Below, one piece after another: positions 1-10,003 of a DNA stretch of 64,000 nt. This DNA is from Leptospira congkakensis (GTDB lineage: Bacteria > Spirochaetota > Leptospiria > Leptospirales > Leptospiraceae). Each line of letters opens with the position of its first letter. Positions within the stretch are counted from its first letter, which is position 1. The position numbers and the translations under genes were made by a program. Where the stretch lies: positions 1-64,000 of the forward strand of contig NZ_RQGQ01000013.1 of NCBI RefSeq assembly GCF_004770265.1. The letters run 5' to 3'. Under the pieces are notes generated by a model, which saw only the letters and a program-made list of their open reading frames with translations, was not told the origin of the DNA and did not search any database.

Positions 1-1
1 T

Positions 2-133
2 CTCCTATTGTATTTAGAAAGTTATATGAAAAGCGATGTGCTTAATTTATTGTCCGAAATAAACGGGGAATACCATCCGGAAAGGATTTCCGCTGCAATC
101 GCTGGCGCGGGGAAAACTTTGGATTCAAAGTAA
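2..133 (+). CDS. C-terminal end of an unidentified protein (partial)
   Basis: An open frame runs from the window edge to a TAA at 131-133, giving 43 residues that end ...AGAGKTLDSK. The start lies outside the window. Codon use and the hydrophilic helical look are like a real protein end, but nothing identifies the family. It is followed by about 180 bases without a gene before the lipoprotein at 317. Confidence 0.5.
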   Translation, partial: LLLYLESYMKSDVLNLLSEINGEYHPERISAAIAGAGKTLDSK

Positions 134-316
134 AGATCAACTGACCTTAGCTGTCTAACAAGAAACTTGAAATAGATTCTATTTTTGATCTCCCCTCTTT
201 AAAAAAACGATTTCACCAAATTTTTACTCTTACCATTGTTATACAAATATCATGGCTCTTTTAAGATAGACATGATATATAAATCACCTAATATTAGCTT
301 TTCGAAGGAATTAAAT

Positions 317-1054
317 ATGAAATCAATATTATTTATTTTTGTTTTACTAATAAGCTTTTTAGCATCCTGCAGATCTCTCTCCTATAAATGTATAAGCGAA
401 GATGGATGCCCAAACAACAAAGGAAAATATATTTCAAGAGATGGACATAAGGATATCTACGAAGGTCAATTAGCGGTTCCACCAGGTTTTAATTTTGAAA
501 TTGATCGTCTACTACCTCATGGATTCGGTAAAATGACCTATGGACCACAAAGCCCTGGAACTTATAGAATTCGTGAAGAAGGTGAAGTGTATGAAGGATT
601 TTGGGATTGGAATCAATTTAAATTTCCGAGATTCTATGGGAAGGGAACCTACACTTGGAAAAACGGAACTATAACAGAGGCCGAGTGGTATGACGATAGT
701 GCTTTAGCTGGGTCTTTGGGCAAAAGAAAGTTTCCCGATGGGACCGTCATTACAGGAATTTGGGATAAAAAAAGTTATCTTTGTAGTGGCGATTGTACCA
801 ATGGAACTGGGATCAAAACTGCAGATATGGGTGAATGGTATTCTAAAGGAAAATTTGTTGAAGGTAATCTCTCAGAGGGTCTGAAATACACCCCCTATTT
901 CGTTGAAGAGGGAAAATTTAGCCAGAACCAACTTTCGTCAGGAACTATTACGTGTACAAGCAATAAGGACACATGCGTAAGATATATAAAATTTTACTCT
1001 TTCAATACCAACAAATTTAGCTCTAATCAAATTAAGATTATTTATAAGGATTAA
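317..1054 (+). CDS. MORN-repeat lipoprotein
   Basis: Encodes about 245 residues. The frame is open further upstream, but the ATG at 317 is preferred: a GAAGGAA ribosome site sits just before it, and the protein then begins with a lipoprotein signal (MKSILFIFVLLISFLASC, lipobox LASC). The mature part holds MORN-like units such as DIYEGQLAVPPG, HGFGKMTYG, GEVYEGFWDW, YGKGTYTWKNG and KRKFPDGTVITGIWD. MORN repeats are short beta-hairpins usually tied to membrane or cell-envelope roles; in bacteria their function is mostly unknown. Several cysteines in the second half (CSGDCTNG, CTSNKDTC) could form disulfides after export. It stands alone, ending before a strong inverted repeat. The surroundings are more AT-rich than most of the window. 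The lipoprotein call is firm and the function is unknown. Confidence 0.8.
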   Translation: MKSILFIFVLLISFLASCRSLSYKCISEDGCPNNKGKYISRDGHKDIYEGQLAVPPGFNFEIDRLLPHGFGKMTYGPQSPGTYRIREEGEVYEGFWDWNQFKFPRFYGKGTYTWKNGTITEAEWYDDSALAGSLGKRKFPDGTVITGIWDKKSYLCSGDCTNGTGIKTADMGEWYSKGKFVEGNLSEGLKYTPYFVEEGKFSQNQLSSGTITCTSNKDTCVRYIKFYSFNTNKFSSNQIKIIYKD

Positions 1055-1137
1055 ATTTCTTTCTAGAATCTACTTGTTTATTAGCAAATTGTCAGTCTAC
1101 CAAAAATGAATTCGAGATTCTAACTCCAAGAAATTCG

Positions 1138-1163
1138 TGTATATTCAATAGTTAGAATATACA
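1138..1163. terminator. Stem-loop between converging genes
   Basis: A perfect 9-base inverted repeat (TGTATATTC, 8-base loop, GAATATACA) lies between the lipoprotein ending at 1054 and the leftward VOC gene ending at 1197. Its position suits a bidirectional terminator, although no long T-run follows on either strand. Confidence 0.5.
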
Positions 1164-1196
1164 ATTCGTATTTCATCATATAGAAATATTGGATTT

Positions 1197-1886
1197 TTAT
1201 GCAAAACAAGAATCCAATACCTTCACAATATCTATTTTCTTATCCTTGGATTTTACTACAAAAGATGGAATGGAATTTTCGGAAGTGACTTCCTGAATTC
1301 TTATTTTGATATTATTTAAATCTGAAAATGCAAAATCATTTTCCTTCTTAAAACCTAAACGCAAAAAATGATTCGAAATTTCTTTTTGATTGAGTACTTC
1401 TATAATCAGAAAATCAATTTCCCATTCTGACTCTTTGGAAAGTTCTTCAAATCTCTTTCGTAAATAATTATTTTTATATTCGATAAAAAAAGTTTGGAAA
1501 TCATCAAAAAAATGATCCAACATCACAATCTCTGAGATTATTACCTCTTCATTCTTTTCATTATAAACTTTTTGTTCCAAGAGTTCAGATGTATTAATCC
1601 CTAAACTTTCTAACTCATCTTTTGTTTTAATTATATCTAAATCGGATTGTAAAGCAAAACCAACAAATTGATTGATCGGAAGATTCGCTCTCTCTTCTTT
1701 TGTTTTACCTTCGTACCAAAGAATTTCCAAAATTCCATTTTTGAAAGCAAACATTCCACTTTGAAAGGATCCATAGTTTGTTAGAGGTGTGAGAGAAGTT
1801 AACTGTAGGTGGTCTTTCAGAAACTGATATGTTTCTTCTGGTTTTGAAGAATACAGAAGAAAATGATCGAATTTAGCATTTAACAT
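1197..1886 (-). CDS. VOC-superfamily (glyoxalase-like) protein
   Basis: Encodes 229 residues. The N-terminus (FDHFLLYSSKPEETYQFLKD, then GMFAFKNGILEILWYEGK) is the betaalphabetabetabeta start of a glyoxalase-like domain of the type called Glyoxalase_3. This fold carries metal-dependent lyases, isomerases and dioxygenases as well as non-enzymatic binders. The metal ligands are not clear enough here to assign a reaction. The second half (about residues 115-229) is less conserved and probably forms a second half-domain. It lies 26 bases downstream of the small membrane protein at 1913-2356 on the same strand, so the two are probably co-transcribed. Family assignment is fair; substrate unknown. 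Confidence 0.65.
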   Translation of the reverse strand: MLNAKFDHFLLYSSKPEETYQFLKDHLQLTSLTPLTNYGSFQSGMFAFKNGILEILWYEGKTKEERANLPINQFVGFALQSDLDIIKTKDELESLGINTSELLEQKVYNEKNEEVIISEIVMLDHFFDDFQTFFIEYKNNYLRKRFEELSKESEWEIDFLIIEVLNQKEISNHFLRLGFKKENDFAFSDLNNIKIRIQEVTSENSIPSFVVKSKDKKIDIVKVLDSCFA

Positions 1887-1912
1887 TCATTAATCCTAAT
1901 TTTCCATCTCAT

Positions 1913-2356
1913 TCATTTTGAATATAACAGGTCTTCAATCGATTGATACTTAGATAAATGTTTTGCTGTCATAAATACAAAACATCCAAACGGAATTTGT
2001 GTGATCAATCCTAGTAAAATTGGATTACTTTCAGTAAGTAAACCATAAACAAAGTTAATGAAAATATCAAAAATCATAATGATGACAGCAAGTAGAATTG
2101 CAAATCGGTATCGCAGAAAGAATAATAGAATCACAAGTGGATCCAGAACAACTAAAGAAGTCCAAAAAACATTGAGTAAGAAGGGAGCGAAAGAATAACC
2201 AAGAAAACCCATTTTGGTGATATCTATGGCATGCGATATAGTTCCAATGGAAAATCCGATAGAATAGATTATGATGATCGTAAGGTGATACTTGTTGATT
2301 TCTTCTTTCACTGATTTAATTTCCAAGAAATATAGAAATGATTTATAATTCGCCAC
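1913..2356 (-). CDS. Four-helix integral membrane protein, unknown
   Basis: Encodes 147 residues with about four hydrophobic segments (roughly 23-43, 52-72, 74-108 and 115-132) and short charged ends, so it is an inner-membrane protein. No motif identifies it. The pattern resembles small uncharacterised membrane proteins of Leptospira. It is the first gene of a probable two-gene leftward operon with the VOC protein. It faces away from the gene at 2432, so 2357-2431 should hold promoters for both directions. Confidence 0.6.
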   Translation of the reverse strand: MANYKSFLYFLEIKSVKEEINKYHLTIIIIYSIGFSIGTISHAIDITKMGFLGYSFAPFLLNVFWTSLVVLDPLVILLFFLRYRFAILLAVIIMIFDIFINFVYGLLTESNPILLGLITQIPFGCFVFMTAKHLSKYQSIEDLLYSK

Positions 2357-2431
2357 TCATCTAACTCCAAGTTACATCAACTCTTCTCCACATAGAAAGC
2401 AAAAAATGCAAACTTATCCGTCTAATCAGAA

Positions 2432-3067
2432 ATGTTTCCAGAAAGACCTGTTTGGATTTGGAAGGGTGATCCCGAATTTGCCCTGTTACAACTTGTCCTT
2501 CTCGTTCTTTTCTTTTACATTTCCTTTCGGGTCAGTGTTTACCTCACACATAGGTTTGAACTGATCCAAATGCATAGCAAACGTTTAGACCGGTTGGCAT
2601 TCCGGGCAGGCTGTAGTAGAGAGGAACGAAACCTCCTCCAATCCTTCTACTCTCAACTGGACAGACGCCACCGCGTGTTACTCGCACACAATCACGCAAA
2701 AGAATACCTCCGCCAACATTTATTGAGTTATATATCTACCTTAGATGAGAAAGATTTCCCGGCCTTCCTTTCCTTGGTTTCGAAATTTTTGGGGACGGCA
2801 AATGACCCAAGGCCAATATTTAGCCTCCGCGAATTTGCCATTGTCCAATTGGGAACAAAAACTTATTTCGCACAAGTGGTTGATCCTGGTGCTGGGGAAG
2901 TCCGGCTGAAATTGGGGCTTCCAGGAAGTGGTCGACAAGCAGCGGCAAACATTCGGATTACCGTATTCCGAAACCCCAAGGGACTCCAAACCATTCGGGG
3001 GGATGCAAGATGGGAGCCCCCAACCTCAGTTTATTTCCTCCCAGACAGGACTGATCTCAAAAATTGA
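2432..3067 (+). CDS. Membrane-anchored protein of unknown function upstream of mreC
   Basis: Encodes 211 residues. There is one transmembrane segment near residues 17-38 (LLQLVLLVLFFYISFRVSVY). A basic helical domain follows (about 45-115, with RLDRLAFRAGCSREERNLL). The C-terminal beta-rich domain (about 125-205) includes FSLREFAIVQLGTKTYFAQVV. This single helix, helical spacer and beta-barrel layout is reminiscent of membrane-tethered PilZ-type proteins, but I do not see the RxxxR...DxSxxG c-di-GMP signature, so I leave it unassigned. It ends 58 bases before mreC on the same strand and may share its transcript, hinting at a cell-envelope role. Confidence 0.6.
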   Translation: MFPERPVWIWKGDPEFALLQLVLLVLFFYISFRVSVYLTHRFELIQMHSKRLDRLAFRAGCSREERNLLQSFYSQLDRRHRVLLAHNHAKEYLRQHLLSYISTLDEKDFPAFLSLVSKFLGTANDPRPIFSLREFAIVQLGTKTYFAQVVDPGAGEVRLKLGLPGSGRQAAANIRITVFRNPKGLQTIRGDARWEPPTSVYFLPDRTDLKN

Positions 3068-3125
3068 CCAAATTCGATTCGCGCTTGAAAGATTCTTTCC
3101 AATAAAATTAATGTGACATAAGTCC

Positions 3126-4307
3126 ATGAAGTGGAATCGCATCAATCAAAATGACGAATTGTTCTCCCTACTCTTCGTATTCCTGTTTTCCTTTACTTCC
3201 CTAATTTGGAACGGCAACTTCATGGTAAGAGGGATTGCCAGCTTTCAGGGTGTAGGCGACTTTTTTTCTGGGTCCTTTGATTCTTTTGGATCCCTAATCA
3301 AAAGTAGTTATAACAAACTCGAATCCTTCGAGCGGGTAAGAGAAGAGCGCGATTCTTGTTTGAACGTTATGGAAGAATACCGCCAGCTTTCTAAAGATGT
3401 GGAAAGGTTGAAGGCGGAAAATGCCATCCTCAGACAAGAGTTAAACTTTCCTTTGCATATCGATTATCCTTCTGTCAGAGCAGAAGTGTTAAGTGTTCGC
3501 TTGAATGCTATCTATAGAACCATCATCATCAACAAAGGTTCCGAAGAAGGAATCAAACCTTATATGCCAGTTGTAGCGCGATCTCTGGACGAAAAAGGTA
3601 AATTTACAGAAGCACTCGTTGGTAAAATCATCGCCGTTTCCAAAGGATCAGCTGTGGTTCAACCCATCATCAACTCCAACTTCTCAATGGGAGTTTCCAT
3701 TCCGGGAACAAACCTTTGGGCTTCTCTCAACGGAAACAGTGGTCGCGGAACAGATGTTTTGTTAGATTATATTGATGCAGGGATTGTGATTGATCCGAAA
3801 GCCATTGGCAATTTTCCTATGGGCCCAAATCCACCACCAACCTCCGCGAGCACAATGTTTACAGAAGGATTTAGCAAAATCGGGAAGGCTGTATTTAGTT
3901 CTGGTGGATCAGGAGTTTTTCCATCGGGAATTCCAGTGGGAACCATCATTGAAGAAGGTCCAAGAAACGGATCTTTTAAAACTGCCATCTTACGTCCGTT
4001 TGTTGAGTTTGACAAACTTTTACATGTAATTGTTTTAAAGAAACAACCTGAAAAATGGCGAGAAGAATGGCCTGCCGAAAAAACAATTCAAATTGATGGC
4101 CCTTATTTTGGTGAAATTGATTTCCCTAAAGAAAAAGATTATAATAAAAAAGGAAAAGAACAAGAGAAAAGACAAGGTAACTTTCCTTCTACTTTCGGAA
4201 CTCCTCAATACACAAAACCATCCGTGAACACAAATGTACCTGATTCTACACCGACTACCCCATCCACTCCTTCCACACAAGAAGGGCCTAAGGAGGTGGC
4301 ACCATGA
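3126..4307 (+). CDS. mreC: Rod shape-determining protein MreC
   Basis: Encodes 393 residues. MreC is a periplasmic scaffold of the elongasome; it links the MreB cytoskeleton and MreD to the PBP2-RodA peptidoglycan synthase. The sequence shows an N-terminal membrane helix (about 13-32), a coiled coil (about 70-115, [15 protein letters not shown]), then the two-barrel MreC core with [26 protein letters not shown] and [12 protein letters not shown]. The tail after about residue 325 is long and low-complexity: first Lys/Glu-rich, then Pro/Thr/Ser-rich. It is longer than usual for the family and may be a flexible periplasmic linker. The gene overlaps mreD by four bases and is the first of four coupled shape genes. 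Confidence 0.95.
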   Translation: MKWNRINQNDELFSLLFVFLFSFTSLIWNGNFMVRGIASFQGVGDFFSGSFDSFGSLIKSSYNKLESFERVREERDSCLNVMEEYRQLSKDVERLKAENAILRQELNFPLHIDYPSVRAEVLSVRLNAIYRTIIINKGSEEGIKPYMPVVARSLDEKGKFTEALVGKIIAVSKGSAVVQPIINSNFSMGVSIPGTNLWASLNGNSGRGTDVLLDYIDAGIVIDPKAIGNFPMGPNPPPTSASTMFTEGFSKIGKAVFSSGGSGVFPSGIPVGTIIEEGPRNGSFKTAILRPFVEFDKLLHVIVLKKQPEKWREEWPAEKTIQIDGPYFGEIDFPKEKDYNKKGKEQEKRQGNFPSTFGTPQYTKPSVNTNVPDSTPTTPSTPSTQEGPKEVAP

Positions 4308-4819
4308 TTTTAGATAAACTATTTATCATCATCGGATTATTACTCTCCCATTTTTTGAATGGATCCAATGTATTTGAATTAGGAAATGCAATCCGACCTG
4401 ACTTTATGGTGATCTTCGTTGTCTTTTTTGCCCTAAGAAAAGGCCCACTTTATGGACTATGGCTTGGATTTTTTGGCGGACTACTCACCGATACTGCGCT
4501 AGGTGGTGAAATTGGCGGAGACAATATTGTTTATTATAAAATTGGTCTCCATTCCTTTTCTTATGCCATCATTGGATACATTGTTGGAAAAGTGATGCGA
4601 AGTTCTTATACAGAGAATTATATTTCCATCACCATTTATATACTTGGATTCACTCTTGTTTCAAGGATCATCACTTATTTATTATTTTTGATGTTCTTTC
4701 ATTCCAACCAAAGTTATTCCTTTTTGTATGTGTCTTTGTACAATGCATTCATTGGGCCTGCGTTATTCTTTTTATTCTCTTGGGCATTCCGATTGGATTC
4801 AGATGAGGTAAGGCAATGA
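4304..4819 (+). CDS. mreD: Rod shape-determining protein MreD
   Basis: Encodes 171 residues, almost entirely hydrophobic with about five membrane spans, the usual size for MreD. The segment [21 protein letters not shown] followed by [14 protein letters not shown] matches the family hallmark (polar residues in the span before a glycine-rich turn). MreD is an inner-membrane partner of MreC in the elongasome. Its start overlaps the mreC stop and its stop overlaps the mrdA start by four bases (ATGA type), so translation is likely coupled along the operon. Confidence 0.92.
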   Translation: MILDKLFIIIGLLLSHFLNGSNVFELGNAIRPDFMVIFVVFFALRKGPLYGLWLGFFGGLLTDTALGGEIGGDNIVYYKIGLHSFSYAIIGYIVGKVMRSSYTENYISITIYILGFTLVSRIITYLLFLMFFHSNQSYSFLYVSLYNAFIGPALFFLFSWAFRLDSDEVRQ

Positions 4820-6753
4820 GCCAGTCGGCATCGGAGTTTCGATTAGAAACAAGTTTCCGTAAACGATTGTATTTTTTTACGGGAATGGTGGTATTCACCC
4901 TCACTGCTTATATCCTTCAATTGTTCAATCTACAAATTGTTCAAGGAAGTGAGAACTCATTAAAGGCCGAACGTTTTGTCCGAAGAAGTGAGTCCATTCC
5001 AGCAGACCGTGGGAATATTTTTGATCGAAACTTTCTCACTCCTGAAACAAGCCAACCATTGGTTTCCAACTCTGCATCTCTCGATGTGATTCTGAATACC
5101 AGTTTACTCAAGAACGATCCAAGAAAGGTGAAGGATTTTATTTACAAATTCTGTGAAGCCCTTTCGATCCCCATTGTTTATTACGAAAAAGAACTTCAAG
5201 ACTCTCGGATGATCAAAAAAATCCGATCGAGAGAACCCTTCGTACTTTTAGAGGGAATTTCACGCGAACAACAAGAAAGAATCCTTGTTTTGGATAATAT
5301 CAATCGGTATGTGTATTTAGTTTCTTCACCAGCACGGGTTTACCACATGGGTCCTGCGCTTTCACATGTGACTGGTTATGTGGGAAAACCAACAACCAGT
5401 GATCTACAAGAAAAAGAAATTAAAACCTACCAACTCATCGGTAAAGGTGGAATTGAATCTCTTTATGACACAACCCTTCGTGGCCAAGATGGATTTCGTA
5501 TCCAAAAAAGAAACACGGAAGGAAATATCGAAGAAGAACGTGTCATCGAACATTCTGTCCCTGGAAACAATTTAATTTTAACTATCGATCGTGATATGCA
5601 GATTGCCGCCTATCGTGCGCTAAAAGGTGTTAGAGGAACGGTTCTTGCGATCAAAGCAACAACGGGTGAAGTTTTGGCGATGGCTTCCAACCCTTCTTAC
5701 GATCCCAATATCCTTTCTGGAAAAAATAAATTAGATCGTTCCAACCACTTCACTCGTGTAACAAACAATGGTGGTTTTTTAAATTTAGCGATCCAATCCA
5801 GGTTCCCACCCGCATCTACGTTCAAAACACTTGTGGGTCTTGCGGCCATGGAAAGCGAACATAAAATCAATTTTGATCCCAAACAAACTTTTTCTTGTCC
5901 GGCCAATTTCACTCTGAAGTCAACCTTCAAAGGTGTTCCAGACCAAGTGTTTTATAACTGGGACAAAAAAAATCATGGCGAACTCAATCTTGCGCAAGCT
6001 TTAGAAAAATCTAACTCTGTATACTTTTACCAATTGGGATATAAATTAGGTGCGGAACCTATTCTCGCCTACTCTCGGTTATTTGGATTAGATAAAAAAT
6101 CAGGAATTGATCTTCCTGGAGAAGCAACTGGGTTTATTCCAAGTTCTGATTGGAAAAAAAGAACTTATGGAAACAAATGGTTTGATGGAGATACAGTAAA
6201 CCTTTCCATCGGACAGGGTTTTATCTCGGTGACTCCCATTGAGATGGCACTCTTTTATATGGCTGTTGTCAACAATGGAAAAATTTACAAACCTTATGTG
6301 GTTTCCGAAATTAGAAGCCCTCTTGACAACTCACTCATCCAAAAAACGGAACCAACAATTCTACGAGACATTCCTCTCAAAAAATCTACTGTGGAAGCCC
6401 TCAAAGAGGGATTGTATTTAGTAGGTTATTCTGGAACAGCATCTGGTGTTCTCAACTCACCAACATTACCAGAAATTGCAGGGAAAACCGGAACTGCACA
6501 AACCAGAAGGAGGGGCGCGTCCTCATCCAACCACGCTTGGTTCATTGGTTATGCACCGGTCAATGCACCTCCCGAAAAACAGATATTAGTTGCTGCTTTC
6601 GTAGAATATGGTGTTGGTGGTGCGGCCTCTGCGGCTCCTGCGGCCCGTGAAGTATTTAAAGCGGCTTTTCCACCAGGATCTTTCCCAAGAACAGATAGAT
6701 CACGTGCTAAAACCATGGAAGAAGAAGCACCAGTAGAACAAGAGGCATTTTAA
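4816..6753 (+). CDS. mrdA: Penicillin-binding protein 2 (peptidoglycan transpeptidase)
   Basis: Encodes 645 residues, the class B PBP of cell elongation, which cross-links the glycan made by RodA. One N-terminal membrane anchor (about 17-37) is followed by the dimerisation/pedestal domain ([13 protein letters not shown] near 55). The transpeptidase domain carries SXXK as STFK (nucleophile Ser, in [14 protein letters not shown]), SXN as SNS ([10 protein letters not shown]) and KTG in [11 protein letters not shown]. The length is standard. It sits between mreD and rodA with overlapping ends, the classic arrangement. The C-terminal tail is short, acidic and variable. The call is essentially certain. 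Confidence 0.96.
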   Translation: MSQSASEFRLETSFRKRLYFFTGMVVFTLTAYILQLFNLQIVQGSENSLKAERFVRRSESIPADRGNIFDRNFLTPETSQPLVSNSASLDVILNTSLLKNDPRKVKDFIYKFCEALSIPIVYYEKELQDSRMIKKIRSREPFVLLEGISREQQERILVLDNINRYVYLVSSPARVYHMGPALSHVTGYVGKPTTSDLQEKEIKTYQLIGKGGIESLYDTTLRGQDGFRIQKRNTEGNIEEERVIEHSVPGNNLILTIDRDMQIAAYRALKGVRGTVLAIKATTGEVLAMASNPSYDPNILSGKNKLDRSNHFTRVTNNGGFLNLAIQSRFPPASTFKTLVGLAAMESEHKINFDPKQTFSCPANFTLKSTFKGVPDQVFYNWDKKNHGELNLAQALEKSNSVYFYQLGYKLGAEPILAYSRLFGLDKKSGIDLPGEATGFIPSSDWKKRTYGNKWFDGDTVNLSIGQGFISVTPIEMALFYMAVVNNGKIYKPYVVSEIRSPLDNSLIQKTEPTILRDIPLKKSTVEALKEGLYLVGYSGTASGVLNSPTLPEIAGKTGTAQTRRRGASSSNHAWFIGYAPVNAPPEKQILVAAFVEYGVGGAASAAPAAREVFKAAFPPGSFPRTDRSRAKTMEEEAPVEQEAF

Positions 6754-8267
6754 TGGCTGATCGCAATACAGAAAAACTCGATTTTTTTCTCATCATCTCT
6801 GTTGTCCTTGTGGCAATGGCAGGAGTTCTCACTTTATACACCCAAGAAGCCAATACTGCAGACGGACTAGGTCGATGGTATAAACAATTCACTTTTGTTT
6901 TTGTGGGACTGATTTCTATGTGGTTTATGTCGAGAATCAACTATCAGCTGATAGGTTCTTATGCCCTCTTCATTTATATCTTCTCTATTGTTTTACTTGT
7001 CCTTACTTTAATTCCAGGAATTGGATACCTTCCTTCCGGTCGCGGAGCAAGATCTTGGTTAAAACTTGGACCCATCACTCTCCAAGCATCTGAATTTTCA
7101 AAACTAGCCACAGTGATCCTGCTCGGTCAATATTTGGTTTTGAAAGAAAAAGAAATGCACAAAATTACGGTACTCATCATACCATTTATCATTTGTTTGG
7201 TGCCGATGTTATTCATCATCTTACAACCAGACTTTGGAACTGCAGTATCATTTTTACCAATGTTATTCACCATGTTGTATTTAGGTGGAGCTGATATTTT
7301 GCATGTTGGATCTTTACTTACCTTCGGTGGAATATCGCTCATGGTTCCCATGTATCTTGCTTATTCCCAACTGACGCTCATCCAACCGCTCATCGATTTA
7401 CTTCGCAAAGATAACAAAGTAGAATTAGTTTCGCTTGTGAACCAACTCCAAGGTAAAATTTGGCTGATTTTGGATGGTAAAAAAGTTTCTGGTCTCACCT
7501 TACCTGGAATTGAAAATCCAAAAAATCTACAGATGATTCGCGAAGCTGCAGAAATAGTCAAAGATGAATATGCGAGTGTCGGATATAAAATTCTCTCGAA
7601 CGAAGCCTTTATGTTTGGTCTTGGTGGAACGCTGGCTCTGATTAGTCTTGTGATGATTTTTATCCGAATTGCACGTGGTTCTAAACATCTAAGAAACTAC
7701 TACATCACGATTGGAATTTTAGGACTTTCCATCCTCTCGGCCATTGCTGTTCATAAATCCATTCCGTTTCGTGAAAACCAAGTCATTCGTCTCACTGCTT
7801 TTTTAAATCCTGACCAATTCAAACAAGGTGCGGGATACCAACTCCGAGCCTCCAAACCTGCTGTTGGATCGGGAAAGGTTTTTGGAAAAGGACTTTTTCA
7901 TGGAGAGATGACAGAAGGACGTGTTCCGCATGTTCCCGAATCGGGAACAGACTTTATTTTTGCATCCTGGGCCGAACAAACAGGATTTTTTGGAAGTGTA
8001 CTTCTTTTGTTTTTCTTGATGTCAATCCCACTCCGAGGCCTACAAATTAGTTTTGAAAGTAAGGACAGGTTTGGATCACTTCTTGCAGCGGGGATTGTGG
8101 CTATGATATTTTTCCATATTGCCATCAACGTAGGGATTGTGATTGGGCTTCTCCCAGTAACAGGTGTTCCACTTACATTTATGAGTTACGGTGGATCGCA
8201 TTTGGTGATGGCAATGACGGCTGTGGGAATCATTCTTTCTATTAAAAAACGTAAGTTTGCAAACTAA
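6753..8267 (+). CDS. rodA: Peptidoglycan glycosyltransferase RodA (SEDS family)
   Basis: Encodes 504 residues. RodA polymerises lipid II into glycan strands and works as a pair with PBP2. Family motifs include [22 protein letters not shown] in the first half, QPDFGTA, and [10 protein letters not shown] with MSYGGSHL near the end. About ten membrane spans are visible. At 504 residues it is longer than the typical 370-420. The extra length is a polar insert of about 90 residues near 205-290 ([20 protein letters not shown] onward), between the QPDFGTA helix region and the later spans. The start codon overlaps the mrdA stop by one base (TAATG). Confidence 0.94.
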   Translation: MADRNTEKLDFFLIISVVLVAMAGVLTLYTQEANTADGLGRWYKQFTFVFVGLISMWFMSRINYQLIGSYALFIYIFSIVLLVLTLIPGIGYLPSGRGARSWLKLGPITLQASEFSKLATVILLGQYLVLKEKEMHKITVLIIPFIICLVPMLFIILQPDFGTAVSFLPMLFTMLYLGGADILHVGSLLTFGGISLMVPMYLAYSQLTLIQPLIDLLRKDNKVELVSLVNQLQGKIWLILDGKKVSGLTLPGIENPKNLQMIREAAEIVKDEYASVGYKILSNEAFMFGLGGTLALISLVMIFIRIARGSKHLRNYYITIGILGLSILSAIAVHKSIPFRENQVIRLTAFLNPDQFKQGAGYQLRASKPAVGSGKVFGKGLFHGEMTEGRVPHVPESGTDFIFASWAEQTGFFGSVLLLFFLMSIPLRGLQISFESKDRFGSLLAAGIVAMIFFHIAINVGIVIGLLPVTGVPLTFMSYGGSHLVMAMTAVGIILSIKKRKFAN

Positions 8268-8275
8268 ACACCACC

Positions 8276-9040
8276 ATGAAACCAACCAAAAAAGTATTGG
8301 GGGCAGAAGAGTTCTTTCAGATCAAAATCAAATTGGAAAATGAATTGATTCGTCTGGAAGAACTCGAAAGAGAATCGAAAGACCACCTCACAAACATTTT
8401 AGGTTATTCCGAAAAATTGATCCAACTTTCCGAATCCAACGAATCTCCCTATTTTTTACAAAGAAGTCGACGCCTCAGTACAGAACTTCATAAGTTCCAA
8501 ATCAGAAACGAATACAAGCAGAAAGAGTTTGATTCACTCTTTCATATTTTAGATAAAATCAAATCAGAAGACAAAATTGAATTTTTAGATTCTGCCTTAA
8601 AAAACCGAATCACTCGGATTGCAAACCGCATCTCTGACAAAAAACAAACACCGATAGTTCCCAAAAATCTAAATGGAAAACTGGTTTTTATCTGTTATGT
8701 GTTAGAAGGTGTAAACTTTTTAATTCCTAAAAAGAGTTATCGTATCCTAAGAGATATCCCTGCCTTTAAAAAACAATTACGGATAAAAGATAAGTCTGTT
8801 CCCCTGTTTCCTGGGCCTGGATTTGTTTTGATGGAAGAAGGTGAAAAAAAACAAAAGAATGTAATTTTAATGAAGGACAGTGCTAAAAAAGAATACGGTT
8901 TTTATTTTGATGAACTGAAAGAAGATTGGGCAGTTTCCAAAACCTCTCTAGAAGGATTGTTGGAAAAAGACTCTACAAACGGACAGATCATTGGAAAAAT
9001 CAAACGAAAAGGAAAATTATACCACTTAGTGAAAATCTAA
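8276..9040 (+). CDS. Coiled-coil protein with a possible CheW-like C-terminal domain
   Basis: Encodes 254 residues, only 8 bases after rodA, so it is probably in the same transcript. The first half (about 1-120) is charged and helical with coiled-coil character (LENELIRLEELERESKDHL). The second half (about 130-254) starts LVFICYVLEGVNFLIPKKSYRI. It continues through VPLFPGPGFVLME to a last strand GQIIGKIKRKGKLYHLVKI. This order of strands resembles the CheW/CheA regulatory fold (FxLxGxxYAIP at the start, IxGxxxxxGKLxxLxD at the end), but the identity is weak and I rate it a suggestion only. It converges on ribF with a 15-base overlap of the two coding ends. Confidence 0.6.
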   Translation: MKPTKKVLGAEEFFQIKIKLENELIRLEELERESKDHLTNILGYSEKLIQLSESNESPYFLQRSRRLSTELHKFQIRNEYKQKEFDSLFHILDKIKSEDKIEFLDSALKNRITRIANRISDKKQTPIVPKNLNGKLVFICYVLEGVNFLIPKKSYRILRDIPAFKKQLRIKDKSVPLFPGPGFVLMEEGEKKQKNVILMKDSAKKEYGFYFDELKEDWAVSKTSLEGLLEKDSTNGQIIGKIKRKGKLYHLVKI

Positions 9041-9958
9041 AATTTCAATAGCAGTAGTTTTATCTTTTGTTAGCTGGTCTTTCAATTCTTCCAAACCACT
9101 AAACTTTTTTTCCTCTCGGATTCTATGAACAATTTCTAATTCGACTTCTTTCCCATACAAATCACCATCGAAATCAAAAATATTCACTTCAACATGAAGT
9201 CCCAAACCATCAAAGGTAGGATTGTGGCCAATATTCACCATCCCTTTATGATCTTTCCCATCGAACTTCGCAAAACAAGCGTAAACGCCAATTGAGGGAA
9301 GAAGTTTATCTTCTGGAACATTGATATTTGCTGTTGGAAATCCAATGGTTCTTCCTCGTTTGGCACCTTGTTTGACAATCCCAGTAATATGATAATTTCT
9401 TCCTAAAAGGATTTTGGCATCTTCCATTTCCCCTTTTTCCAAAAACCCACGAATGAGAGAAGATGAAATTTTGCTTTCTTTTTTGAGAACTGCTTCTTTT
9501 AATTCAACCGCATAACCATACTTAGCTTTATTAGAATCCAAAAGAGTATAGTCACCACGACGTTCGGCTCCAAAAAAATGATTATAACCAATCACAATAT
9601 GTTTGGCATTCAAAGTTTGGATCATAATTTTTTCTAAAAAGTCTTCTGCTGACATTTTAGAAAGTTCCAAGGTAAAATCCAAAACAAGTAAATAGTCGAT
9701 CCCAAACCCACTGATGAGTTCTTCTTTTTCCTTTTCCGAAGATAGATATTTAAAATTGGGCTTTTTACCGAGAACCACAGATGGGTTCGGAAAGTAAGTC
9801 ACTACAACCGAAGGAATTCCCAGTTCCTTTGCCTTTTCTACAGTACGAAGGAGTAGAGTCTGGTGACCTACATGGATTCCATCAAAGTTACCGAGAGTCA
9901 AAGAGGAGCCATTTCGAAACTCGTTTTGGATCAATTCTAAAGAGCGAATAATTTTCAA
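9026..9958 (-). CDS. ribF: Bifunctional riboflavin kinase / FAD synthetase
   Basis: Encodes 310 residues, the normal length for RibF, which phosphorylates riboflavin to FMN and adenylates FMN to FAD. The N-terminal nucleotidyltransferase shows LTLGNFDGIHVGHQTLL and VIGYNHFFGAERRGD. The C-terminal kinase shows GAKRGRTIGFPTANIN and GMVNIGHNPTFDG. It reads toward and slightly overlaps the gene at 8276-9040. Its start faces the exported protein beginning near 10004, so both promoters must fit in about 45 bases. Confidence 0.95.
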   Translation of the reverse strand: MKIIRSLELIQNEFRNGSSLTLGNFDGIHVGHQTLLLRTVEKAKELGIPSVVVTYFPNPSVVLGKKPNFKYLSSEKEKEELISGFGIDYLLVLDFTLELSKMSAEDFLEKIMIQTLNAKHIVIGYNHFFGAERRGDYTLLDSNKAKYGYAVELKEAVLKKESKISSSLIRGFLEKGEMEDAKILLGRNYHITGIVKQGAKRGRTIGFPTANINVPEDKLLPSIGVYACFAKFDGKDHKGMVNIGHNPTFDGLGLHVEVNIFDFDGDLYGKEVELEIVHRIREEKKFSGLEELKDQLTKDKTTAIEILDFH

Positions 9959-10003
9959 AGGGGGACTTGTCTCGCAATCCGATACTTGTACTAGGTGCTT
10001 CCA

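Noticed and set aside
2928..3116. Small plus-strand frame between the unknown gene and mreC
   Set aside because: It overlaps the end of the gene at 2432 in another frame and has no ribosome site or family similarity.
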